A stretch of DNA of 5,841 nucleotides, taken from an uncultured Clostridia bacterium. GTDB taxonomy: Bacteria > Bacillota > Clostridia > Oscillospirales > Oscillospiraceae. The notes below the pieces were generated by a model. The model was not told the origin of the DNA, did no database searches, and saw only the letters and a program-made list of their open reading frames with translations. The position numbers and the translations under genes are program-made. Each line of letters opens with the position of its first letter. Positions within the stretch are counted from its first letter, which is position 1. Positions 1 through 5,338 of this stretch are shown here, in pieces. The stretch lies in contig CAMJHX010000088.1 in NCBI GenBank assembly GCA_946405655.1, positions 1 through 5,841 of the forward strand. The letters are read 5' to 3'.

Positions 1-79
1 CCCCTACGAAGCACCATCCATAACAGAGCGTAGGGCGGGGACCTGTGCCCCGCCGTGACCCTGCCGCGAGATGCGGCGG
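1..79. repeat. Dispersed hairpin repeat, copy 1 (direct copy of 2041-2119)
   Basis: The first 55 bases match 2041-2095 at 47 of 55 positions, and a weaker gapped match continues to about 79/2119. The copy has outer inverted arms CCCTACG (2-8) and CGTAGGG (29-35), then a GC hairpin with arms GGCGGGG (34-40) and CCCCGCC (48-54) around the loop ACCTGTG. The element starts at or before the window edge, so its left end is not visible. It has no coding potential. It resembles the REP/BIME class of short intergenic palindromic repeats, but I cannot name a family. Confidence 0.75.
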
Positions 80-100
80 CCCACAGGTGGCCGCCCTACG
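75..100. repeat. Inverted copy of the hairpin repeat core
   Basis: This 26-base stretch is the exact reverse complement of 2069-2094 and a four-mismatch reverse complement of 29-54. The arms are GGCGGCC (75-81) and GGCCGCC (89-95) around the loop CACAGGT, followed by CTACG (96-100). With 29-54 it makes a head-to-head pair of hairpins that could also fold into one long imperfect stem spanning 29-100. Confidence 0.75.
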
Positions 101-154
101 GTGGGGATCATGCGAATTCGCCGAAAACAGCATGGATGCGGCATCCCGCTGCAC

Positions 155-180
155 GGCGCGATGTGGGCATCGCGCCCTAC
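155..180. repeat. Third hairpin of the upstream repeat cluster
   Basis: This is a perfect 9-bp stem, GGCGCGATG (155-163) with CATCGCGCC (168-176), around the loop TGGG. It is followed by CTAC, as in the 75-100 unit. The stem sequence differs from the other units, but the layout is the same: a GC stem with CTAC on the right. It is therefore probably a diverged member of the same repeat. A short palindrome, GGATGC/GCATCC, lies just before it at 134-146. The region has no T-tract, so it is not a typical terminator. Confidence 0.6.
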
Positions 181-210
181 AAGGTGCGCCTTTTGAAGAT
201 CTATATTCGG

Positions 211-239
211 TAGACTTTTTCGGCTTTCTGTGATATAAC
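211..239 (+). promoter_or_regulatory. Promoter for the three-gene operon
   Basis: The -35 box is TAGACT (211-216). After a 17-bp spacer comes TATAAC (234-239), preceded by TGA (231-233), which makes an extended -10. The predicted transcript start near 246 leaves a short leader before the ATG at 272. The segment 181-240 is clearly more AT-rich than its surroundings. No other good promoter was seen before 1280. Confidence 0.65.
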
Positions 240-240
240 A

Positions 241-301
241 GAACCAGAAAAACTGAAACGGAGGGATTCCGATGGACAACACGATTCACGGCGAGCGCGT
301 G
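241..301 (+). repeat. Leader and start-codon module, copy 1 (pairs with 1251-1309)
   Basis: This segment covers the leader, the ribosome-binding site and the first ten codons of the DUF4375 gene. It matches 1251-1309. Bases 255-278 are identical to 1263-1286, and the wider 255-301 block matches 1263-1309 at 39 of 47 positions. The upstream ten bases match at 8 of 10, with a two-base length difference between. The ribosome-binding site GGAGGG (260-265) sits six bases before the ATG at 272. Confidence 0.75.
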
Positions 302-721
302 AACGACATTTATATGGGTCTGTGCAGTCTCTGCGATTACGGGGAGAATGTCGGCGTGCTGAATGAATATGAGCGGACCATCTTCGTGACGCAGGAGCTG
401 GAGAGCGAAGTGAACAACGGCGGCTTTGCCCAGTTTTTTGACAATTCCAGCGGGCAGTTCGCGGGCGAGCTCGTGCGGGCGTTCACAGCAATCGGCGCGG
501 TCAAAACGGCGGAGATCTGCCGCAAGGCCGTCGCCGCATTTCCGCAGGCGCTCCCGGTCGACTGGGAGGAGCGGCGCGCGCTGCTGGACGAGATCGCGGA
601 CGACGAGGTGGACGAGATGTTAAGCGCTTGCGACGACGCGTTTTATGAATATGAAGAAGATCTGGAGGCGCTGAACGCGGCGTACATCCGGGCGCATTGG
701 GAGCATTTTTCATTATGGTAA
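272..721 (+). CDS. DUF4375 (DMP19-like) domain protein
   Basis: The product is 149 residues, probably cytoplasmic, with no signal peptide or membrane span. Residues about 30-91 carry the DUF4375 signature: an ELESEVNNGGFAQFF stretch around 42-56, then a predicted helix with an IGA turn and an AEICRKAVAAF segment. The C-terminal third is strongly acidic (about 100-135, rich in Asp and Glu). DUF4375 has no established biochemical role that I can state. Small proteins of this kind often occur among immunity-like or stress-related genes, which is context and not proof. The ATG follows GGAGGG at good spacing. The stop overlaps the start of the next gene (ATGGTAA, 715-721), so the two are probably translationally coupled. 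Confidence 0.85.
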   Translation: MDNTIHGERVNDIYMGLCSLCDYGENVGVLNEYERTIFVTQELESEVNNGGFAQFFDNSSGQFAGELVRAFTAIGAVKTAEICRKAVAAFPQALPVDWEERRALLDEIADDEVDEMLSACDDAFYEYEEDLEALNAAYIRAHWEHFSLW

Positions 722-1251
722 AACACGAAGCTTTGCAGGCGAACGCCGCCATGCGCAAGCTGCTCGCGGAGCAGAAGATTGTCATCGACGAGATTCCCGA
801 GAAAGCGGATTTCCCGATCTGGATGAAGCGGGACGCGGCGGGCAGGCCGTATTGGGGCGCGGGTCATTTTTGGAGCATGGACAAAGGCGGCGACGCCGCC
901 GGGCGGGATCTCTCCCAGCTGGAATGGGACGGAAACGAAGTCCATCTGGATGCGTACAGCGAGGCCGACATTCCGCGCATGCTCCGGGACATGATCGGGA
1001 TTCTGAAATCATGGCAGCGTCAGATGGAGCGCGACTGGCCGGACACGCCGTTTTGTCTGCTGGGATCGTATGACGACGGCGCGGAGCTGGTAAACAATGA
1101 CGATTCAACGGAGCGCTTTTTCACAGTCACGTTCCGGTTCTGGGCGCCGAGAGGCAGGAACAGCGTTGTGTATCTCGGCGCCTTTGACGAATGGCGTCAG
1201 CCCGCGCTGCTCGGATTCTGCGGCGGGGCGGACCGCGAGTGTTGGTCATAG
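715..1251 (+). CDS. Hypothetical protein, second gene of the DUF4375 operon
   Basis: I do not recognise this 178-residue family. It looks cytoplasmic: no signal peptide, no membrane span, and many Trp, Asp and Glu residues. Distinct stretches are FPIWMKRDAAGRPYWGAGHFW (33-53), an amphipathic helix around 85-107, and PDTPFCLLGSYDDGAELVN (109-127). A Trp/Phe-rich beta-like segment follows (135-161). The ATG at 715 lies inside the end of the preceding gene, with GGGAG (699-703) 11 bases upstream. A TTG at 697 would add six residues, but it lies further inside the upstream gene and lacks a better ribosome site. Shared transcription and the stop-start overlap indicate a function linked to the DUF4375 protein. 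An immunity-type role is possible but unproven. Confidence 0.75.
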   Translation: MVKHEALQANAAMRKLLAEQKIVIDEIPEKADFPIWMKRDAAGRPYWGAGHFWSMDKGGDAAGRDLSQLEWDGNEVHLDAYSEADIPRMLRDMIGILKSWQRQMERDWPDTPFCLLGSYDDGAELVNNDDSTERFFTVTFRFWAPRGRNSVVYLGAFDEWRQPALLGFCGGADRECWS

Positions 1252-1309
1252 AGACAGAAACCGAAACGGAGGGATTCCGATGGACAGCACAATCAACGGC
1301 GTCAGAGTG
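1251..1309 (+). repeat. Leader and start-codon module, copy 2 (pairs with 241-301)
   Basis: This is the second copy of the leader module, beginning at the stop codon of the upstream gene. It supplies the ribosome-binding site GGAGGG (1268-1273) and the first ten codons (MDSTINGVRV) of the HEAT-like gene. The corresponding residues of the first gene are MDNTIHGERV. Similarity ends at about codon 10 in both genes. Confidence 0.75.
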
Positions 1310-1954
1310 CCGCATGAATGTTCCGTCGCAGAGCTTGCGGAGCTGTGCAGGAGCGGGAGCATGCAGGACTTTGTCGTTGCTGCCGAGGCCCTCGGGACGA
1401 AGGAAGATGACGCCGCATTTCGCGTTCTGGCGTCTTATCTGTCTGACAAGGATGCATACAAACGGCTTTGCGCATTCAACGTGATCGGAAACACAAGATA
1501 CGCCTCTGAAATCGCGGATGCAATCGAATCGGCGCTCTCCTCGCCGGACGCGCTGTTTCGCCGCGCTGCGCTCCGGATCGCCGCGCGGGAGAACGTCACG
1601 GTATCGGAAGAACGGCTCAGGAGCGCTTTATGGCAGAATGAAGCATCCATTGACGCGAACGTCTATTCTGCGGCTGAAAAGCTTTCGGCGAGCGAGGAGA
1701 ACTATACGTTTCTGACGGCATTGTATCAGAAGTGCCTGCCCTGCATGGCGCAGGAGATCCTGGCGGAGATTTTGATCCGTCATTATCACAAAACGCATGC
1801 GAGCGAATTGTTCGAGCTGCTGTCCAATGCACAGCACGGAAAAATCCGGTGTCTGGCAATTGATTTAGCAAAGGCACACGGCTTCGACATCTCGAAATTC
1901 CGAAACGATTCTGACGGGCATGTAAGGCAGCGGCTGATAAAAAAGGGACTCTGA
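1280..1954 (+). CDS. HEAT-like helical-repeat protein
   Basis: The product is 224 residues, predicted almost entirely alpha-helical and soluble. Repeating helix pairs of HEAT/PBS-lyase type are visible at about 46-70 (ending YKRLCAFNVIG), 77-103 (with ALFRRAALRIAA), 125-168 and 175-200 (with GKIRCLAIDLAKA). A basic tail follows (HVRQRLIKKGL). Such folds usually act as protein-binding scaffolds, and I see no catalytic motif. The ATG at 1280 follows GGAGGG at six bases. An in-frame start at 1097 would run through the upstream gene and is not supported. The gene starts 28 bases after the previous stop and is the last in the operon. It is visibly less GC-rich than the genes beyond 2146. Its stop codon lies inside the terminator stem. 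Confidence 0.8.
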   Translation: MDSTINGVRVPHECSVAELAELCRSGSMQDFVVAAEALGTKEDDAAFRVLASYLSDKDAYKRLCAFNVIGNTRYASEIADAIESALSSPDALFRRAALRIAARENVTVSEERLRSALWQNEASIDANVYSAAEKLSASEENYTFLTALYQKCLPCMAQEILAEILIRHYHKTHASELFELLSNAQHGKIRCLAIDLAKAHGFDISKFRNDSDGHVRQRLIKKGL

Positions 1955-1980
1955 TCTTGATTGGATCAGAGTCCCTTTTC
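1941..1980. terminator. Bidirectional intrinsic terminator, 16-bp perfect stem
   Basis: The arms AAAAGGGACTCTGATC (1941-1956) and its exact complement (1964-1979) flank the seven-base loop TTGATTG. The T-run is four on the plus strand and six on the minus strand. It therefore ends the three-gene operon and can also stop read-through from the convergent YdcF-type gene. The TGA of the HEAT-like gene (1952-1954) is inside the left arm. Confidence 0.92.
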
Positions 1981-2021
1981 GGATTCGCCGGGAAATGGTA
2001 TGCATTCGGGTGCATTCTGCA

Positions 2022-2043
2022 GGGTCGTCGAGGACGCCGACCC
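2022..2043. repeat. Hairpin at the left end of repeat copy 2
   Basis: GGGTCG (2022-2027) pairs with CGACCC (2038-2043). After one T/C mismatch, CG pairs with CG around an AGGA loop. It overlaps the CCCTACG arm of the adjoining repeat, so the two structures exclude each other. The corresponding segment of copy 1 lies outside the window. The preceding bases 2001-2017 hold a tandem TGCATTC. I see nothing else in 1981-2021. Confidence 0.5.
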
Positions 2044-2119
2044 CTACGAAGCATCATCCAAAGCAAAGCGTAGGGCGGCCACCTGTGGGCCGCCGGGTGT
2101 CGCTGCGGGATTACGGCGG
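2041..2119. repeat. Dispersed hairpin repeat, copy 2
   Basis: This is a direct copy of 1-79: 47 of 55 bases match over 2041-2095, then a gapped match runs to the GGCGG at 2115-2119. The outer inverted arms CCCTACG (2042-2048) and CGTAGGG (2069-2075) are retained. The core hairpin arms here are GGCGGCC (2074-2080) and GGCCGCC (2088-2094), with the same ACCTGTG loop. A further hairpin, GGCGG (2115-2119) with CCGCC (2134-2138) enclosing GCGC/GCGC, lies just past the stop of the minus-strand gene. Confidence 0.75.
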
Positions 2120-2145
2120 GCGCAAGCGCACTGCCGCCTTTCCGA

Positions 2146-3363
2146 TCAGTAGCGGTAGTTCAGCACCGTCATGATGAGATAGAACGCCACGATGCCGCCG
2201 AGAATGGCGGCCTGCTTGACGCGGTGCTCGGTGACGAGGCCGACGAATTCGCGCACGGCGGCGTTCGGCCAGAAATACCACTTGGTCTTCGCGCCCATGC
2301 CGATGGCGCGCATTTTGACCCGGCGGGCGAAAAGGCCGCTGCGGAAAACGTGATAATTCGTGGTGGCGAAGGCGACCTTTGCGTTCGGGTCGGCGGCGAA
2401 GATCTTTTCCTTCGAAAACTTCATATTCTCGAACGTGCTGGCGGACTGATCCTCCTCGAGGATGCGCGATGCCGGCACGCCGTGCTCGAGCAGATACTGC
2501 TTCATGGCGGCGCACTCGCTCACCGCTTCGTCCGGTCCCTGACCGCCGGAGGTGACGAAGGTGAGGGCCTTGCCGATAAGCTGCTTCTGCTTTTCGGCGA
2601 AGGCGAGCGCACGGTCGAGTCGGCCGCGCAGGAGCGGCGTGGGAGAGCCGTCCGGCCGGAGGCCGCAGCCGAGGACGATGAGATAGTCCTTGTCCGGCGC
2701 CGGCTCATGGCGCGCCGCGATCGCGCCGGCGACGATGGTGCCGATGATCATGCACTCAAAATAGATGTAGATGGCGGCGAAGAAGTTCGTGATCAGATCG
2801 TGGATCATGACCTCGCGCTCGCTGCCGGAGACGGAATAGTCGAAGAAATAGAGTGCGACCACGCCGCCCACGAGCAGGATCGAGAGCAGAATGCCGAGCA
2901 GATTGACCGGCCGCCGCCCCTCATGGCGGATGAGCGAGAGGTTCGACACGCACAGCGCGATGGAGAACACGAGCAGAAACGGGAAGGTGAGGAACATATA
3001 GTCCACCGCCGTGCCGGTGAGATAGTGGATGACCGCGGTGGCGCGATAGGCCTCGGGCTCGAGGAACATCATGCGCGTGACGTGCGCGGAAACCAGAAAG
3101 CCCACGAAGAGAAACAGGGCGAAGCCGAAATAGAAGATCGTATTATACGAATAGAGGTTATACTCCATCTGGCGGAAGAACGCGAGGATCAGCTGCACCG
3201 TCACGAGCAGCAGCAGGAGCGAGACTGTGACGCCGATCCACCCGGCATACCGCTGCGCATCGAGCCGCACGAGGACAAGCACGACGAGCGCGGCGACGAT
3301 CGTCTCCGCGATGAGGTGATACAGCTTGGGCTTTTTATCTCGGGTATCGAATTTCAGGTTCAA
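2146..3363 (-). CDS. Polytopic membrane protein with C-terminal DUF218 (YdcF/SanA/ElyC-type) domain
   Basis: The product is 405 residues. Hydrophobic spans lie at about 17-34, 42-63, 75-93, 118-145, 154-174 and 190-216, with a last span at 382-400. The DUF218 domain occupies about 226-378. Its hallmarks are LIVLGCGLRPDG (228-239) with the following RGRLDRAL, VTSGGQGPDEAVSE (270-283), ILEEDQSASTFEN (301-313) and AFATTNYHVFRS (331-342). The family includes E. coli SanA, ElyC and YdcF, linked to envelope integrity and envelope carbohydrate metabolism; the reaction is not settled. The TTG start is chosen because GAAGGAG lies eight bases upstream and a strong promoter lies 37-65 bases upstream. 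An in-frame ATG at 3615 would overlap the divergent transporter gene. Confidence 0.88.
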   Translation of the reverse strand: MNLKFDTRDKKPKLYHLIAETIVAALVVLVLVRLDAQRYAGWIGVTVSLLLLLVTVQLILAFFRQMEYNLYSYNTIFYFGFALFLFVGFLVSAHVTRMMFLEPEAYRATAVIHYLTGTAVDYMFLTFPFLLVFSIALCVSNLSLIRHEGRRPVNLLGILLSILLVGGVVALYFFDYSVSGSEREVMIHDLITNFFAAIYIYFECMIIGTIVAGAIAARHEPAPDKDYLIVLGCGLRPDGSPTPLLRGRLDRALAFAEKQKQLIGKALTFVTSGGQGPDEAVSECAAMKQYLLEHGVPASRILEEDQSASTFENMKFSKEKIFAADPNAKVAFATTNYHVFRSGLFARRVKMRAIGMGAKTKWYFWPNAAVREFVGLVTEHRVKQAAILGGIVAFYLIMTVLNYRY

Positions 3364-3371
3364 GGCGCATA

Positions 3372-3378
3372 CTCCTTC
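3372..3378 (-). promoter_or_regulatory. Ribosome-binding site that fixes the TTG start
   Basis: GAAGGAG on the minus strand lies eight bases before the TTG at 3363. An out-of-frame ATG occurs within the spacer (3368-3370), but that frame does not encode the membrane protein. No in-frame ATG has a comparable site. Confidence 0.7.
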
Positions 3379-3399
3379 GCCCGGTTGATTTCCGGTTTT

Positions 3400-3428
3400 A
3401 TTATTGCACAAAACGTACAGCGCGTCAA
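3400..3428 (-). promoter_or_regulatory. Promoter of the DUF218 membrane protein gene
   Basis: On the minus strand the -35 box is TTGACG (3423-3428). A 17-bp spacer is followed by -10 AATAAT (3400-3405), preceded by TGC, which makes an extended -10. The predicted start near 3393 gives a leader of about 30 bases to the TTG codon. This independently supports the 3363 start. Confidence 0.75.
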
Positions 3429-3457
3429 ACCATGGCCGAGAAACCGCGAAAATGACG

Positions 3458-3486
3458 TTGACGAACCGGCGCTCGGCGGTTAAGAT
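3458..3486 (+). promoter_or_regulatory. Promoter of the EamA transporter gene
   Basis: The -35 box TTGACG (3458-3463), a 17-bp spacer and -10 TAAGAT (3481-3486) predict a start near 3493, about 20 bases before the ATG. The -35 box is identical to that of the divergent gene, and the two boxes are 29 bp apart. Confidence 0.65.
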
Positions 3487-3513
3487 GCAATTAGTAAAAT
3501 ACGGAAGGGCGGG

Positions 3514-4392
3514 ATGCGCATGAATCCGGCATCCAACAAGGCAAAGCCGATCCACTACGGCGTGTATATTCTCTCGATGCTGATCTTCGGCACGAACGGC
3601 TATTTTGCGGCGCACATCAACCTCTCAGGCAGTCAGGTGGTGCTGCTGCGGACGCTGCTCGGCGGCGCGATGCTCACCATTCTGGTGCTGCTGCAGGGCG
3701 GGTTTGACCGCGAGGCAGTGCGCGGCGAGTGGAAATGGCTGCTGCTCGGCGGCGCGGCGCTGGGCGCAAACTGGGTGGCGCTGTTTGAGGCCTACCGGAT
3801 GCTGAATGTGAGTCTTGCGACGCTGATCTACTACGTCGGCCCGATGCTGGTGCTGCTGCTATCCCCTGTTTTGTTCCGCGAGCAGCTGACGGGGCGGAAG
3901 ATCGCGGCGATCTGCCTCGTGGCGGTGGGTCTGGTCTGCATCAGCGGGAGCATCGCCTTCGGCGGGCTGAGCGCGGGCGGACTCGTGACGGCGATCGTCT
4001 CGGCGCTGTTTTATGCCTCGCTCATCATCTTCAACAAGCGCATCGTGCGCACGAGCGGGATGCAGACGGCGGCGATCGAGCTGGATGTGGCGTTCGTGGT
4101 GGTGCTGATCTATGTGCTGCTCACGACTGGGCTCCCGCACCCGGAGAAGGCGGCGCTGCCGTACATTCTGGTGATCGGCCTTGTGAACACGGGGCTTGCG
4201 TATCTGCTCTACTTCTCCGGGCTGCAGAAGCTCCCTGGCCAGTCTGTGGCGCTGATCAGCTACGTCGACCCGGTGTCGGCGCTGCTGTTTTCAGCCCTGC
4301 TGCTGCATGAGACGATGACGCCGGTGCAGCTCATCGGCGCGGTACTCATCATCGGCGGCGCGATGTTCGGCGAGCTGCGGAAAAGGACATAA
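3514..4392 (+). CDS. EamA/DMT-family permease
   Basis: The product is 292 residues, a normal length for the drug/metabolite transporter superfamily. It has about ten hydrophobic spans in two EamA repeats, at about 16-145 and 154-286. Each repeat ends in the usual form: YVGPMLVLLLSPVLFREQLTG (107-127) and YVDPVSALLFSALLLHETMTP (250-270). It is an inner-membrane transporter. Relatives move amino acids, nucleotides or other metabolites, and the sequence does not give the substrate. GGAAGGG (3503-3509) precedes the ATG at 3514. A second ATG at 3520 is a credible alternative, with slightly long spacing. The gene is monocistronic: its own promoter lies upstream and a terminator begins directly after the stop. 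Confidence 0.9.
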   Translation: MRMNPASNKAKPIHYGVYILSMLIFGTNGYFAAHINLSGSQVVLLRTLLGGAMLTILVLLQGGFDREAVRGEWKWLLLGGAALGANWVALFEAYRMLNVSLATLIYYVGPMLVLLLSPVLFREQLTGRKIAAICLVAVGLVCISGSIAFGGLSAGGLVTAIVSALFYASLIIFNKRIVRTSGMQTAAIELDVAFVVVLIYVLLTTGLPHPEKAALPYILVIGLVNTGLAYLLYFSGLQKLPGQSVALISYVDPVSALLFSALLLHETMTPVQLIGAVLIIGGAMFGELRKRT

Positions 4393-4440
4393 AAGCAAAA
4401 AGCCCGCGCGGATTCAATGATCCGCGCGGTTTGCTTATTT
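4393..4440. terminator. Bidirectional terminator between convergent genes
   Basis: The core stem CCGCGCGGAT (4404-4413) pairs with ATCCGCGCGG (4420-4429) around the loop TCAATG. An outer AAGCAAA (4393-4399) pairs with TTTGCTT (4430-4436) across a four-base bulge. T-rich tracts follow on both strands. It begins immediately after the transporter stop and ends four bases before the stop of the opposing PASTA gene, so it serves both. Confidence 0.9.
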
Positions 4441-4443
4441 GTT

Positions 4444-5271
4444 TTAGTTCCCGCCGAAGAACTGGTCGATGAATTCCTCGAGCATGCTGCGCTGCTCGCG
4501 GAAGGTGACGGAGAGGGTGTGGTTGCTGTCCACGGTGAGGAAGCTGTAACGGTCGAGCGAATGGACCTCCGTGCCGTCGACAACGAGACGGTCGATCGCG
4601 TAGCCCTCGTTCGGCGTGATGGTGAAGGAGATATCCTCCCCTTCCACGACGGTGGTCGTGCCGGGCGAGACGCTGCCGCCGTAGCCCGCCTCAACGGTGA
4701 TGGTATAGCGCGTGGTCTCCGGACCTGCAGAGAGCTGAACGGTGACGGCCATGCCCTTGGTGACCTTCGTCCCTCCGGCGGGGTTCTGCTCCACGATGGA
4801 GCCGTAGGGGATGTTGTCGTCATAGACATAGTCGCCCTCGATGAGCGTGACTCCGAGCTCCTCGGCTGTGCGCTGGGCAAGCTCCATGGAGAGCCCGATG
4901 AGGCTCGGCAGGAGCTCCTGCGGCTCGGCAGAGGGCTGCGCATCCGGCTTGCCGCTGGAGACGACGATGCTCACGGTGGAGTTCGGCGTGACAGCGTCGC
5001 CCGCCGGGATGCCCTGACGGATGACGGTTCCGGCCTTGGCGGTGCTCGCCTCATAGGAAACGCTCGCGTGGCCGCGCAGCTTTTCGATCGTGGCGATGGC
5101 GTCCTCTTCCGTCATGCCGGTGAGATCCGGCAGACTGTTGAGCCCCTTATGGAAGTTGAACGCGCCGGAGCAGGTGCTGAGAATCACGGTGAGGAGCGCG
5201 AGCAGCGCCGCGATGATCGTGATCCACAAGCGCTTGCGCATGCGCTCGGCGTTATATCGATCCTGATTCAT
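4444..5271 (-). CDS. Membrane-anchored PASTA protein with C-terminal InlB-like repeat, no kinase domain
   Basis: The product is 275 residues. A short basic N-terminus (RMRKR, 10-14) is followed by one hydrophobic span (about 15-33), so the rest should be extracellular. Two PASTA domains follow (about 46-107 and 120-183), showing the LPDLTGMTEEDA and LPSLIGLSMELA starts and the G-I/NPAG-V turns. A divergent InlB B-repeat-type beta domain occupies about 187-257 (SVSPGTTTVVEGE, then FTITPNEGYAIDRLVVDG). PASTA domains in PknB/PrkC kinases and penicillin-binding proteins bind peptidoglycan or muropeptides, but here no kinase or transpeptidase is present. Cys34 follows LST, a poor match to a lipobox, so a lipoprotein is less likely than a simple anchor. 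The ATG has GAGG eight bases upstream. Cell-wall sensing or binding is an inference. Confidence 0.88.
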   Translation of the reverse strand: MNQDRYNAERMRKRLWITIIAALLALLTVILSTCSGAFNFHKGLNSLPDLTGMTEEDAIATIEKLRGHASVSYEASTAKAGTVIRQGIPAGDAVTPNSTVSIVVSSGKPDAQPSAEPQELLPSLIGLSMELAQRTAEELGVTLIEGDYVYDDNIPYGSIVEQNPAGGTKVTKGMAVTVQLSAGPETTRYTITVEAGYGGSVSPGTTTVVEGEDISFTITPNEGYAIDRLVVDGTEVHSLDRYSFLTVDSNHTLSVTFREQRSMLEEFIDQFFGGN

Positions 5272-5317
5272 AAGCGATACCTCGAAAAGAGTGATGGCGT
5301 TTTGCGTTCATTTCATG

Positions 5318-5323
5318 TATAAT
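5318..5323 (+). promoter_or_regulatory. Candidate -10 box for the SDR gene
   Basis: A consensus TATAAT lies about 68 bases before the SDR ATG. The hexamer 17 bp upstream, TGGCGT (5295-5300), is a poor -35, so this promoter would be weak or activator-dependent. Its predicted start, near 5330, falls next to that of the opposing PASTA promoter. Confidence 0.4.
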
Positions 5324-5338
5324 GCTGATATCTGATTG

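Noticed and set aside
1..180. Possible CRISPR array or transposon terminal repeats
   Set aside because: The copies are not evenly spaced with unique spacers, occur in both orientations and have no cas genes. No transposase or target-site duplication can be seen.
4..282. A minus-strand frame across the upstream repeat cluster
   Set aside because: It consists of translated palindromic repeats and runs into the promoter of the operon, with no protein-like features.
1097..1279. Upstream extension of the HEAT-like gene to an ATG at 1097
   Set aside because: It would overlap about 155 bases of the preceding gene with unstructured Arg/Ser-rich sequence. The ATG at 1280 has a good ribosome site.
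2001..2017. Tandem TGCATTC pair
   Set aside because: The two seven-base units are too short to support a function, and nothing nearby depends on them.
2224..3483. A 419-residue open frame on the plus strand opposite the DUF218 gene
   Set aside because: Its translation is a low-complexity, Arg/Asp/Glu/His-rich mirror of the real gene, with no domain. The minus-strand frame has clear DUF218 motifs, membrane spans, a promoter and a ribosome site. Long antisense frames are expected in GC-rich DNA.
4260..4943. A 227-residue minus-strand frame crossing the convergent gene ends
   Set aside because: It is Ser/Arg/Pro-rich frame-shadow sequence that would run through the terminator and two real genes.
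4417..5322. A 301-residue plus-strand frame opposite the PASTA gene
   Set aside because: It is charged and low in complexity, starts inside the terminator, and overlaps a gene with clear PASTA and InlB-like domains.
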